A stretch of 64,000 nt of DNA from Alloascoidea africana (Eukaryota > Ascomycota > Alloascoideomycetes > Alloascoideales > Alloascoideaceae), in NCBI GenBank assembly GCA_030581615.1, contig JAKTTT010000055.1, positions 62,001-126,000 of the forward strand, in the 5' to 3' direction. The notes beneath the pieces were generated by a model that ran no database searches, had not been told where the DNA came from, and worked only from the letters and a program-made list of their open reading frames with translations. Shown piece after piece: positions 44,919 to 55,391 of this stretch (positions are counted from its first letter, which is position 1; every line of letters begins with the position of its first letter). The translations under genes were made by a program, and so were the position numbers.

Positions 44919-45458
44919 ATGTTATTCAACTACGCATTTTTTCTGGCAATCTTTTCAACCTTCACAGTGCTCGTTTTCGCAGATGATGGAGTACCAGCCT
45001 GTGTTCTTGCATGTGTTGCAGAGTCGGGTCGAAAATGTGATGGTCTCCATGATTATAGCTGTGTTTGTGGAGATAAGGGATCTGATGTTATCAACTGTCT
45101 TCATTCGAAGTGTCCAGAAGGAGATTCCGATAAAGCTGAAAAACAATTCAGAAGCAGTTGTAATGGCTTTGGAGTCAAAGATATCGAAGTGAAATCATCG
45201 TCTTCTTCATCAAAAACATCAGAATCAGCATCAGCATCAGCATCTGGCGCATCTACTGGTTCTAGCGGATCATCATCCACTTCTGCAGCAGACTCATCTA
45301 AATCAACAGATAGCACTTCTCAATCTCATGCACATGCTTCTGGTTCTTCATCATCTTCAGCATCTTCAGGATCAGCATCCAGCAACGTTTCTGGAGTCAG
45401 CATCGTGTCCTCTTTTGCCCTTGCAGGTCTATCCTTCATAATCGCCGTGTTTGCTTAA
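44919..45458 (+). CDS. CFEM-domain GPI-anchored cell-wall protein
   Basis: Predicted 179-aa extracellular protein. The signal peptide is about residues 1-21 (YAFFLAIFSTFTVLVFA). Residues 26-82 hold the eight cysteines of a CFEM domain, spaced as in ACVLAC...KC...SCVC...NC...KC...SSC. The Asp in the CDGLHDYSC stretch is at the position where CFEM haem-binding proteins carry their axial aspartate. A Ser-rich stalk (about 90-160) follows. The C-terminal hydrophobic tail (SIVSSFALAGLSFIIAVFA) is a GPI-attachment signal, with small residues upstream suited as anchor site. Candida CFEM proteins (Rbt5, Pga7, Csa2) capture haem iron; others act in wall structure or adhesion. The haem role here is inferred only from the domain. 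Confidence 0.9.
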   Translation: MLFNYAFFLAIFSTFTVLVFADDGVPACVLACVAESGRKCDGLHDYSCVCGDKGSDVINCLHSKCPEGDSDKAEKQFRSSCNGFGVKDIEVKSSSSSSKTSESASASASGASTGSSGSSSTSAADSSKSTDSTSQSHAHASGSSSSSASSGSASSNVSGVSIVSSFALAGLSFIIAVFA

Positions 45459-46303
45459 TTTTCTTAATAAACATTTCAAACACATTTCAATCCATATAGT
45501 TGTTGTTCCTTGGTTGGATGGGATTGTTGGAAAGGTGTTCCACAACTGTATTACATCCTGGAACTGAAAAGAATAACAAAACTGTTCTCACTTACTTTTT
45601 GTTTCATTTGTTTCATACCAAAAAAAAAAAAGATTAAAGGAATGTTGCTAGAATAGATCTGTACATTGGTAAAGCGATTTAACCAAGATAAAATACAATG
45701 TCCTTGCAAACTCGTAGTTTTGTATCACATGCATTTTTGTATCATAGTGTTACACTGACACATTTCTGCATCGTTTTCAACACACACAGAGTGACTTGTA
45801 TGACCATATCATTTTTATATCCATTCAATCTTTTTTTTATATATATATGGGAATTTTGAAAGAAAATGACTTTTGAAGTACTATACCATAGTTCTTATTT
45901 AATAAATATGTTTAAATAAATAATTTATTCAATAAATATGTTTAAAAAGGGGATAGAGTTGAACAGTCAACAACAGTGGGTGATAATGGTAATAGTAATG
46001 TTAAGGGGACTGAACTGAATAAGAGGGATGAACCTTTGAGATGGGAGAGATGAAATGGAACTTTGAGGGAAGGACGAAGGACGAAGGAAGAAACAGAGAT
46101 AGATGCCACTGGTTGCTATTATGTAAAGTACTTCGCTGGATCATGAGGCGAAAAAAAAAAGGGGGAAAATCAAAAGTCAAATAAGGGTAGAATGAAAAGC
46201 AATACATCTATGATCCATGCTTTTCAATTCCATTTTTTTTAGGAGGTGCATCGTTGCAAACAAAAAAAACAACAGAAAGAGAATCTAGAATAAAGCGAAA
46301 TGC
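45459..46303. other. intergenic between the CFEM gene and the isocitrate dehydrogenase gene (convergent)
   Basis: Very AT-rich. A direct repeat of AATAAATATGTTTAAA occurs twice within 45900-45950. No gene supported. Confidence 0.5.
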
Positions 46304-47539
46304 TTATTTGATTTCTGGGTACTCAGAGTGGAGTCTCTTGGCAACGGCATCAATAAACTCCTCGGTCAAAACATATGATGCTCTGTCGGTTCTACCACAG
46401 GCCAACGCCAGATCCTTGGTCATGATTCCATCGACCTGGACAGTATCCAAGGTGGCCTTTTCCAAAGTCTGTCCAAACTTGATCACGTCTGGGGTACCAT
46501 CAAGCTTACCTCTTTGGATAATACCCTGAGACCAAGCGAAAATGGAGGCAATAGAGTTTGTGGAAGTCTCTTTGCCCTGTTGCCATTGTCGGTAATGTCT
46601 GGTTACCGTTCCATGGGCAGCTTCACTCTCAAAGGTCTCACCATCAGGGGTAATGAGAACAGAGGTCATGAGTCCCAGAGATCCAAAACCTTGGGCGACA
46701 ATGTCGGACTCGACATCACCATCGTAGTTCTTCATGGCAATGATATATCCACCCTTGGATTTGATCATTTGGGCAACCATATCGTCGATCAAACGATGTT
46801 CGTACCAGATTCCCTTTGCCTCAAACTGAGACTTGTAGGTGGACTCGTAAAGACCTTCGAAAATATCTTTGAATCGGCCATCGTATTTCTTCAAAATGGT
46901 GTTCTTTGTTGAGGAGAAAAGGTTGAGACCCTTTTCAAGCGCCAGCTTGAAAGAGGAATGGGCAAAGCCCGTTATGGACTCTTCGGTGTTATACATGGCG
47001 AGAGCGACACCGGCACCCTCGTAGTCGTAAACCTTGATACGTTGGGGTTCTCCGCCCTCTTTTGGAGTAAAGACGAGTTCTAGGGAACCGGCACCTGGAA
47101 TGACGACATCAGTGGCCTTATATTGATCACCAAAGGCATGTCTTCCGATGATGATGGGCTTTTCCCACCCGGGGACGATTCTCGGGATACGGGGGATAAC
47201 GATGGGTTCACGGAAAACGGTTCCACCCAAAATGTTTCGAATGGTACCATTTGGGGACAGCCACATCTTCTTGAGGTTGAACTCCTTGACTCTGGCCTCA
47301 TCAGGGGTGATTGTGGCACACTTGACGCCGACCTTGTACTTCTTGATGGCCTCTGCGGAGTCGGTGGTGACCTGGTCGTCCGTCTGGTCTCTGTACTCAA
47401 TTCCGAGATCATAATACTTGAGATCAATGTCGATGAAAGGGAAGATCAGCTTGTCCTTGATGAATTTCCAGATGATGCGGGTCATTTCATCACCGTCGAG
47501 CTCGACGATGGGGTTCTTGGCTTGGATCTTGTTTGACAT
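46304..47539 (-). CDS. IDP2: NADP-dependent isocitrate dehydrogenase, probably cytosolic
   Basis: Oxidative decarboxylation of isocitrate to 2-oxoglutarate with NADPH production. The 411-aa protein covers the whole eukaryotic homodimeric enzyme: [20 protein letters not shown], the substrate loop [52 protein letters not shown]-type metal-binding segment (here [14 protein letters not shown]), [17 protein letters not shown] and the NADP-contact region following it. The start [18 protein letters not shown] has no presequence, unlike mitochondrial Idp1, and the C-terminus (SEYPEIK) has no peroxisomal SKL-type tripeptide. This argues for the cytosolic Idp2 class, though species with one gene may use alternative starts. 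The promoter is G+C-rich. Confidence 0.9.
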   Translation of the reverse strand: MSNKIQAKNPIVELDGDEMTRIIWKFIKDKLIFPFIDIDLKYYDLGIEYRDQTDDQVTTDSAEAIKKYKVGVKCATITPDEARVKEFNLKKMWLSPNGTIRNILGGTVFREPIVIPRIPRIVPGWEKPIIIGRHAFGDQYKATDVVIPGAGSLELVFTPKEGGEPQRIKVYDYEGAGVALAMYNTEESITGFAHSSFKLALEKGLNLFSSTKNTILKKYDGRFKDIFEGLYESTYKSQFEAKGIWYEHRLIDDMVAQMIKSKGGYIIAMKNYDGDVESDIVAQGFGSLGLMTSVLITPDGETFESEAAHGTVTRHYRQWQQGKETSTNSIASIFAWSQGIIQRGKLDGTPDVIKFGQTLEKATLDTVQVDGIMTKDLALACGRTDRASYVLTEEFIDAVAKRLHSEYPEIK

Positions 47540-48992
47540 GATGGCAAAGTATCGGGTTTAGACGCTCAGAAGAAAGAGAAACAGAGAGATAAGGAACAAG
47601 GAGCAGGGTCTCAATTCGGGGAAAAAAGACGTAAAAGTGAAAGTGGGAGGGTGGGGGCAGCTTAAATATTATTTTTGTCCGGCTGGTGTTGGCCCAACGG
47701 CCCGGGCGAAAAATCCAAACTCGAGAGCACCACCAGGCTCTTTTCCTCCAGGTCCCACTATTTTCCACTCGCACAGCTGCTCTCTGCCAGCACAGCTGCT
47801 CTGGGCGACCCAGCAGCGATCCCTTCGAGCCCTAACTGTAGCGCGATCGACCGCCCTGCCCGTCTCGCCAGACACCCGCCGCAGCCACTCACAACGCCGC
47901 TAAACAGAATGACCGAGGCGGGAAAAAGCCGGGTGCGCGATTCCCGACCACGGATTTGCACTCGGTGCACCCGTACGCCCATTTCTATCTGACTAATTGG
48001 CTCAATTGAAAGGACAAAAAGACAAAGACCAGACGGATTCGCATCAGGAAATCTCTCTATGGTTCTCAGGTGGATTCGCTCTGGTCGCCAAACTCTCCAG
48101 CAGTTTTGCTTGGCAGTTGAGATTAAAAGCTAGCAAAAAGCATGCCGGATGCTCGTCGAATCCAGATTTCCACATTAGACATTGGCTTTAGATAAGTCTT
48201 TCTCATCATTTGACAAAAATAAATGGATCGAGATCAACCGTACCGTACTGTCAAAGAGAGCTCTGCAATATGTGAAGGCGGCGAAACCGAATATTTTAAC
48301 CCCATTGACCGTACAGAAAGTCGCGTATATCGAAAGGCTTTCTGGCAGATTTCGGGTTTTGGCCCCTTATTTTTTTCCCAGCTATTATCATCGCATCACA
48401 CCTTGGAGAGCTTTCTTTGACAGCAATAAGTAGTCCTCGAATCCATCTCCGTCTGGTCCTCGTCTTCGTCCTGCTGATTCTGTAAAGATAACGATAAAGA
48501 TAAAAAGATAAAGAAAATAGAATCTAAAGATATTAATTGGAACTCCCTTTATCTTCTCTCTTTTGTAAACAAGAGCTCCACTCTGAATGACCTCCTCTGC
48601 CCACATCATAGTATCTGTCTCATTATCCTATTCTGTCTTGTCATAAACGACCTAAAACATGATTAACAAAAGCAATGACCCCGATTCCGAATAACCCTGC
48701 ACTTGGTTAGATTGTACACTCCTGGGATTATGATCTTGGTATGTTGATACTGCTGTTGCTGTTGCTGTTGCCAGCTTGCTGTGTGGTGAAGGAAAGAGTT
48801 CTGTTGTGGAGTTTGGGGGTGTAAGGATGAATCGCTAAACGCCAAAAGCCAAAACTAAACACCTTTTTTTCTTGTATCAAAACAGTAGCAAGAGAGTACA
48901 AATCAATAATACTTTTTCTTCTTTTCTTCGGGATTTGTCCTTGTAATCATCACTTCATAAATTACATTGCTGTTTTGTTAATAATTTGATCA
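47540..48992. other. intergenic between IDP2 and NDC1
   Basis: 1.45 kb of divergent intergenic DNA. The first 450 bp are G+C-rich (IDP promoter side), the rest AT-rich. Several short frames exist but none resembles a known family. Confidence 0.5.
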
Positions 48993-51012
48993 ATGGATCA
49001 TCGACCTTCCAGGCAGCAACATCAGCCTACTCATTATCATCTGATACTAAGCAGCATACTACAAATACGATTCAGCCATCTCTGTCGAGTATTGTTACTG
49101 CTTTCATGGGTTTTATCAATTATATTGGGTGTTTTTTCAGAGAGTAAGCATGGTTTTACAGTTGTTTTGCAGTTGACGTTTGCTTGTTTGTTTGTTTGTT
49201 TGTGCTAACGGTTCCCAGCATCATGGATCTGGATATTGGTCCCAATTAGAGCAATACCGATCTTCACTTCGGCATTTCTCATCTCAATCTATCGCAAGGC
49301 TTATTTACATGGTATGTTTCCATAAAACTTGAACCTCTTCTTATATCAATTCTAACCACCCATATAGTAAACTACGTTACATACCCTACACTCTTTTCAC
49401 AATTCTACAAGTCAGTTTTAAGTAAGCCATTCTTAATCGCATGGGTAACTTATTTTTTCGCCTCTTTGAGTTACTTTTGGCTTGTGAGCTTTGAGATTGC
49501 AAATCTTGGCATCAAGTCAGAATCTGTCAAGAAATTTGATTATTCGATCCCGCATTTAAACGAAAGGCTTTTGTACTACTATTTTTTCACAATTTATCTT
49601 GGATCAGCTGTTGGGTTGGTACATGTTCTGTTTGATCAGAGTAGATTGCCCTTGGCAAGAGCCGGCAGAGGCGTAAGTAAAACCATTGTTTCTTGTTGTT
49701 CAGAGTCTTTTCAACTAATGGTTATGAACAGTTCGACCCAAAAGACATGATTGCAAAGAACTGGCTAAACGTTACTTTCAGATCAATAATACTCTCTTCC
49801 TTCTTTTCTGTCTCCGCACCTTTCGTATATCTTTTATTCAGAAAGCGTATTTGGTTGAATTCACTCTGGCTTTTCCGCCAATTTTTGGTTCTAAACAGAG
49901 GTAACCAATACAACAGCGCGTCCTCGCCTTTCCAGTTCAAACTGCAAATCACCATAGCCTTGAATTCCTTCATCCTGCTATGGATATGGGAGTTTACTAA
50001 CTTGGTCTTCACTGCATACCTTTCAATTGGCTGTGAGCACCGTGGTCATCTCATTAGCACAAAATCAAACGATCCAAATGGAACTCTTGTTACTGGGTTA
50101 AGATCGGTAAAGAAACCATTTACAAGAGTCACGGCCTTCCAAGAATTGACAATTATTGCAAATAGTGCGGATTCAAGCAGAAGAATTGGCATTTTTAAAG
50201 ATATAGAACGCAGTACAAGCATCTGGAAACAGATCTTGAAAGAGTCTCGAGGTATACTGGTAGAAACTATCAAAAATTTTGAAAAAGAATTAGAACGATC
50301 TTCGCAGAGCAAAAACAAATCAATACAAAAGAGTTTTACTAACTCTACACAGAATGTGAATTTTCCAAATGAAAGAGAAGTCATTAAAAAGTCATTGAAA
50401 AAACAAAACGTGCTGCAACCTTCGAAACCCAAACACGCATTCATTAAGTCATTACAAGACGAAAATGCCAAAATGTCAGAAGGAATTATTGGATTGGCAA
50501 CTTCGGGCTCAACTTCTATTGTTTCAATCTTTTCCAAAGCCGGTTTGTGGTGGACAGGAATCTTCAGCTCAAATCTGGGGATCCCTTTTCGAGAAACTAT
50601 TAGACGGAAAACCGAAATCATCGTTCCCAATCCCGTCCTTGTCGCAAATTCTATAATTGCGCTCTCCATCCTCACAATTCGCTCTTTTGATGAAGATCCA
50701 TATGGCACGGTTCAGAGGGATATCCCAGCAATTCTTAAAGACTTTTGCCATGCGATTGGGATTCTGACGCGGTTTAAAAAATCACCTCCTATACATTGGA
50801 GCGACATAGAGACGATAAAATTGGTCCAGAATGGGAAACAGATCAATCTTAAAATTGTTGAACTGTTGTTGAACGCTCTGACTAGCGCGTTTCATGACAT
50901 TGTTCTACAGTTTGCCGAATTTATGGAAGGAATGGGTCTGTCTGAAGATGTCAGACAAATGGCACATCAAGTGCTTATAGAAGAGTCCAGAGACCAGCGG
51001 CATTCATTATAG
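48993..51012 (+). CDS. NDC1: nucleoporin NDC1, pore-membrane and spindle-pole-body protein
   Basis: Multi-span nuclear-envelope protein that anchors nuclear pore complexes and helps insert the spindle pole body. Four exons: 48993-49143, 49219-49311, 49368-49672 and 49732-51012. The introns are 75, 56 and 59 nt with GTAAGC, GTATGT and GTAAGT donors, the first two with CTAAC-type branches. All phases agree and give 609 aa (655 in S. cerevisiae). The N-terminal half has about six hydrophobic segments (LCRVLLLLSWVLSIILGVF, WIWILVPIRAIPIFTSAFLI and others). The signature after the last one is LSIGCEHRGHLIS, then KKPFTRVTAFQELTIIA, which is the conserved Ndc1 motif (SIGCLHKG and PFTRLTAYQEL in S. 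cerevisiae). The C-terminal half is soluble and helical. Confidence 0.92.
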
Positions 51013-51107
51013 CAATAGCTATGTAAAAAGAAAAAAGTAATCAAACTTGTGTAATATAGATCTGTGTTTGTTTTGTGAAAGGTTATGAGCCGTATCGCTG
51101 ACCGAGT

Positions 51108-51126
51108 ATGCGGACGAGACCCGCAT
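51108..51126. promoter_or_regulatory. inverted CGG-N7-CCG motif upstream of GUK1
   Basis: ATGCGG (51108-51113) and CCGCAT (51121-51126) form an inverted pair with a 7-bp spacer. Everted or inverted CGG triplets are the usual target of fungal Zn2Cys6 dimers. It lies about 145 bp from the GUK1 start. Chance occurrence cannot be excluded. Confidence 0.4.
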
Positions 51127-51270
51127 TCACTGACCCGGCCCGCTGAAATATTTCCTCAGCGGTACTAAATAACTGGGTTTTGGTTTTGGTGTATCTCCGT
51201 TTGAGATTCTCGTCAAGTTCTCTCTACATCCACAAACGACCACGTTTCCTCTCTCTTGACTCGACAAATC

Positions 51271-52216
51271 ATGAGTGTTGCTGCTGCCGCCGCCGCTGTT
51301 GTTTCTGGTATGTTCTTAATACTGTTTTCTTTTAAATCTTTATTCTAACTGTAAAAAATTAAATCCTATATAGCTTCTCGTCCGATCGTCATTTCTGGAC
51401 CTTCTGGTATGTACCTCGATATGGACCCTTGATACCAAAAACATTTTAATTCGATAAGCAGCCTGTGGTCTTTACTGACTTTGTGAAATGTGTTCATAGG
51501 TGCTGGAAAATCGACGCTTTTGAAAAAGCTGTTTGCCGAGTTCCCTGATAGATTTGGTTTCTCCGTTTCTCGTAAGTGTGATCATTTTACAACTTTTTCT
51601 GTTTGTTGATCTTGGTGATTACCAAGGTTCTATTTTCGGATGACAAAACAGAATCAAATAGACTTGTGAAGCAACCCATAATTTGATCAAACAATATCCC
51701 GTACTTTTTACAATACTGACCCTATTATTCCATTGCTCTCTTTTATGGCCGATTACAGATACCACAAGACAGCCCCGACCCGGTGAGAAGGACACTGTGG
51801 ACTACAACTTTGTAACTGTTGAAACGTTCAAGTCCTTAATTGAGGAAGGAGCATTTATCGAATGGGCTCAGTTCTCGGGGAACTACTACGGAACCACAAT
51901 CAAAGCAGTTCAACAAGTCAGTGAAGAGCAACACAAAACCTGTATTTTGGACATTGATATGCAAGGTGTTATATCCGTCAAGAAAACCCCCTTGAATGCC
52001 AGATTTCTCTTCTTGTCCCCTCCCAGTGTCGAGATTTTGAAACAGAGATTGACAGGTCGTGGAACAGAGACCAGTGAGAGCATCAAGAAGAGATTGGACC
52101 AGGCTGAAAAAGAGATGGAATTTGCAAAAACTGGTGCTCATGACAAGATCATAGTTAACGATGAGATTGAAACTGCCTATAAAGAACTTAGATCTTTTGT
52201 TTTGGAAGAAAATTAA
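51271..52216 (+). CDS. GUK1: guanylate kinase
   Basis: Phosphorylates GMP to GDP. Four exons: 51271-51307, 51374-51406, 51500-51571 and 51759-52216. The introns are 66, 93 and 187 nt with GTATGT, GTATGT and GTAAGT donors; all are phase 1. The spliced protein is 199 aa (187 in S. cerevisiae), with an Ala-rich start (MSVAAAAAAVVS) ahead of RPIVISGPSGAGKSTLLKKL (P-loop residues 20-29). After it come FGFSVSHTTRQPRPGEKDTV with DYNFV, the GMP-binding EWAQFSGNYYGT, LDIDMQGV, and RLTGRGTETSESIKKRL (lid). The second intron cuts the P-loop itself (PSG|AGKS). Same direction as NDC1 and the transaminase that follows. Confidence 0.95.
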
Positions 52217-52425
52217 ATATTAGAACGTTGAGAGTTAACAGTAGTTAATTAATGCATTTTTTAAAAAAGTGGAGGGGTAAAGCTTGCCTGGATCAAAAGC
52301 GGTCAAAGACAAAAACATCTTTGCCGCTTGTCGATGACACACAAAACGCTAATTTTGCTGACTTTTCAGTTTCTCTTTTTTTACACTTTACTTTTGTTTC
52401 TTCACCACTAGAAATCTTTTTCACA

Positions 52426-53712
52426 ATGTCGCCTCGTTCCCGTCTTTCGCTTCTTAACAGCCAGATAACCCCCGTAAAAACTGCTTCAGCAGGCTCCTCC
52501 TCCTCCCCCTCATCGCTTTCTCCTTTAGTGATGGTTCCAGGACCAGTTGAATTTTCCAAGGATGTTCTTCAAGCAATGTCCACTCCTTCGCAGTCTCATG
52601 TTGCTGAGCCCTTTATCTCGGTTTTCAAACAGACTTTACAAAGACTGAGAACTTTGCTTTACTCTGAAAATCCCAATAACCAGGGTTACGTGCTTTCCGG
52701 CTCAGGGACTCTCGGGTGGGACATTGTCGGATCAAACCTTATTGACTCGAAAAGAACAAGAGAAGAGAACGGCGGCGAGCGAGTGCTTGTTCTAAACACT
52801 GGCTTTTTCAGCGAAAGCTTTGCCGAATGTTTGAAAGCGCATGGTGCAACGGTTGATCTACTCGCCGCGAAAGCCCTTGGCGATGTCGTTGACCTTGGCG
52901 CAGTGGAAGATGCTTTGAAGAAGCATGTCTACAAGCTACTGGTCACAACTCATGTTGATACTTCCACCGGTGTTCTATCAGGCATTAAAGCCATCTCGCA
53001 AGTTGTTAAACGAGTATCTCCAGAGACCTTGGTTATTGTCGATGGTGTTTGCTCTGTAGGTGTCGAAGAGATCCACTTTGACGATTGGGGTCTGGACTTT
53101 GTACTCACTGCATCTCAAAAAGCCCTTGGAACACCTCCTGGTCTTTGTGTCTGCTTTGCTTCCGAAAGAGCTGTTGATGCCGCTCTGAAAAGAAAGCAAC
53201 ATGCGACGACTTTCTTTGCAGATATGAAGCGCTGGACTCCTATAATGAGGGCTTATGAGTCAGGTAAAGGAGCATATTTTGCTACTCCAGCAGTACAAAC
53301 CATCACTGCATTGAACACATCGCTCGGAGAAATCATCGGCACATCCAGTGAAGACTTGAGTCAGAGATTCAAAAAGCACATTGAAACCTCGGATAGACTA
53401 AAAGATGCTCTTTCCAGTCTTGGGTTTAAATTTGTGTCTGTACATAGAGAATACTCGGCTCATGGCATGACTGCAGTCTACCTTCCCAAGGGAGTGACAA
53501 ACCCCGAATTTTTGAAATTTATGGCCCAGAGAGGTATCATTCTTGCTGGTGGGTTATTAAAAGGTCTTCAAACAAAGTACTTTAGAATTGGCCACATGGG
53601 CATCAGTGCTGTTGATTCTGAACGGCAAGATATTGATCTTCTGATTTCTGCCATTTCTGAAGCAGTTCAAGCTTTCAACATTGGAGGCGCAAACCCAGCT
53701 CAAGAAGCTTGA
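52426..53712 (+). CDS. AGX1: alanine:glyoxylate / serine aminotransferase family, Agx1-like
   Basis: PLP-dependent class V aminotransferase, the family that makes glycine from glyoxylate and alanine. The start is set at 52426 (MSPRSRLSLLNSQ): the upstream frame continuation has no similarity, while the residues after this ATG are followed by the family start VMVPGPVEFSKDVLQAM. The protein is 428 aa (385 in S. cerevisiae). Marks: YVLSGSGTLGWDIVGSNLI, LVLNTGFFSESFAECL, TTHVDTSTGVLSGI, VDGVCSVG with the PLP-ring Asp, and the Schiff-base Lys232 in LTASQKALGTPPGL. The substrate-carboxylate Arg lies in YFRIGHMG near the C-terminus. The N-terminal 45 residues are Ser/Arg-rich and could be an organellar targeting sequence. 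Confidence 0.87.
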   Translation: MSPRSRLSLLNSQITPVKTASAGSSSSPSSLSPLVMVPGPVEFSKDVLQAMSTPSQSHVAEPFISVFKQTLQRLRTLLYSENPNNQGYVLSGSGTLGWDIVGSNLIDSKRTREENGGERVLVLNTGFFSESFAECLKAHGATVDLLAAKALGDVVDLGAVEDALKKHVYKLLVTTHVDTSTGVLSGIKAISQVVKRVSPETLVIVDGVCSVGVEEIHFDDWGLDFVLTASQKALGTPPGLCVCFASERAVDAALKRKQHATTFFADMKRWTPIMRAYESGKGAYFATPAVQTITALNTSLGEIIGTSSEDLSQRFKKHIETSDRLKDALSSLGFKFVSVHREYSAHGMTAVYLPKGVTNPEFLKFMAQRGIILAGGLLKGLQTKYFRIGHMGISAVDSERQDIDLLISAISEAVQAFNIGGANPAQEA

Positions 53713-53835
53713 ACTCTCCTATTTATTCATGATATTTTTTTTAAAGATTCTTATGGTGAAAAAAGTTAGATTTCATTTCATAGTTTCGTTATTTATTTCT
53801 TTACTCAAATTCATATTCATCACTACCGGCATAGA

Positions 53836-55080
53836 TTATTTCTCACTAAGAAAGGCAACACCTGGAAGTTCCTTTCCCTCCAACAACTCCAACGAAGCAC
53901 CTCCACCAGTAGACACATGGCTCAATTTGTCGGTCTTGCCGTACTTCTTTGCAACAGTGGCTGTGTCACCACCGCCAACAATAACAGTAGCGCCGGACTC
54001 AGCACTAGCAACAGTCGCATCGAGAAGCGCCTTTGTACCGGTTGCAAAGTTGTCAAACTCAAAAACTCCGGGTGGTCCGTTCCAGACTATAGTTTTGGCC
54101 TTTGCGACGGCCTCATTGAACAGTTCAATTGATTTGGGACCAATGTCAAGTCCTTGCAAATCATCAGGGATGCCAGTTGCATCTGTGGCAGAACCAACAG
54201 TCGCATCCTTTGAGAACTCATCGGCGGTAACATAGTCAACGGGCAGGACAACCTCAACATTGTTCGCCTTGGCCTTTTCCAATAGTCCTGGAACAAGCTT
54301 CGCACCTTCCTCGTCAAAGATTGATTTGCCGATTGAGATCCCTGCCACCTTCTTGAATGTAAATGCCATTCCACCGCCAATTACAAGAATATTGACCTTG
54401 CCAAGGAGATTGTCAATAAGCTGGATTTTGTCCGAGACCTTTGCGCCTCCCAAGATGGCAAGGAATGGTCTTTCTGGTACGTCCAAAGCCTTTGAGAAGT
54501 AAGTTAGCTCTTTTTGAACAAGGAATCCAGCTGCTCTCTGCGGCAGATCAAAGCCAACCATTGAAGAGTGTGCTCTATGTGCAGTACCAAAGGCATCATT
54601 TATATAGATATCGGCAAGAGAAGTCAATTGTTGCCTAAACTTGGTCACATCGGCTTTATCAGCCTTGACTTTTTTCCCGTCAATTTTCTGGGATCCTTCT
54701 TCCTCTGGATGGAAACGGAGGTTCTCAAGGAGAATGATTTCTCCCTCCTTGGCATTGTTCACGTATTCTTCCACAACAGTTCCAACACAATCAGGCATGA
54801 ATGCAACAGGCTTACCCAGCAACTTGCTGAGCTCCTCTGCTACAGGCTTGAGGGAGAACTTGGTGCTTGCCTGGCCATTTGGCCTGCCCAGATGTGATCC
54901 TAGAACAACACACTTTGGGTTTGCTTCCAAGACATACTTGATTGTGGGCAATGCAGCGACAATTCGCTGGTTGTTTGTGATCTTTTTACCATCAAGAGGC
55001 ACGTTAAAGTCAACACGGATGAAGACACGCTTGTCGGCCAGATCCAGATCTTTGACAGAGAGTTTAGAGGCTAGAGACAT
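53836..55080 (-). CDS. PGK1: 3-phosphoglycerate kinase
   Basis: ATP-producing step of glycolysis: 1,3-bisphosphoglycerate to 3-phosphoglycerate. The 414-aa protein is full length and collinear with yeast Pgk1 (416 aa): [74 protein letters not shown]-type segment (here [19 protein letters not shown]), [25 protein letters not shown], and the nucleotide-binding [18 protein letters not shown] with [16 protein letters not shown]. No intron. The promoter (55081-55391) contains CT/GA-rich tracts as in other glycolytic genes. Confidence 0.98.
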   Translation of the reverse strand: MSLASKLSVKDLDLADKRVFIRVDFNVPLDGKKITNNQRIVAALPTIKYVLEANPKCVVLGSHLGRPNGQASTKFSLKPVAEELSKLLGKPVAFMPDCVGTVVEEYVNNAKEGEIILLENLRFHPEEEGSQKIDGKKVKADKADVTKFRQQLTSLADIYINDAFGTAHRAHSSMVGFDLPQRAAGFLVQKELTYFSKALDVPERPFLAILGGAKVSDKIQLIDNLLGKVNILVIGGGMAFTFKKVAGISIGKSIFDEEGAKLVPGLLEKAKANNVEVVLPVDYVTADEFSKDATVGSATDATGIPDDLQGLDIGPKSIELFNEAVAKAKTIVWNGPPGVFEFDNFATGTKALLDATVASAESGATVIVGGGDTATVAKKYGKTDKLSHVSTGGGASLELLEGKELPGVAFLSEK

Positions 55081-55391
55081 TTTGGTTTTAGGTGCAATAT
55101 CAAGTAGTCTATTTCTAGTAGTTTGGACAAAGGAGAAAGAGAAAACGACAAAGAAGAGAAAGAATTGATCGGCAAAAGGAATTGAGAGTCGTTTAAGTAG
55201 GAAACTAAGAGATCTATGGCACTGGATCAGGTGGTGGTCTCCTAATCTTGGAGAAGAGGCTTCTCACGTGGAGGAGGACCATCTCGAGATGGCCCTTTTC
55301 CTTTCGATGAGCAGCTTCCCCTTTTCCGGTCTATACAGCAGAAGCTGGAGAGAAAAAGGACAGCATGCCATCAACATGACCCCCCTTTTTT
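55081..55391. promoter_or_regulatory. PGK1 promoter region
   Basis: The 311 bp between PGK1 and the 3' end of the thiolase gene contain purine-rich tracts (AAGAAGAGAAAG) next to the PGK1 start and CTTTTCC blocks upstream. No specific factor site is claimed. Confidence 0.45.

Noticed and set aside
45885-45950. AT-rich direct repeats considered as a replication origin
   Set aside because: No clear ARS consensus match, and origin sequences of this lineage are unknown to me; AT-richness alone is not enough.
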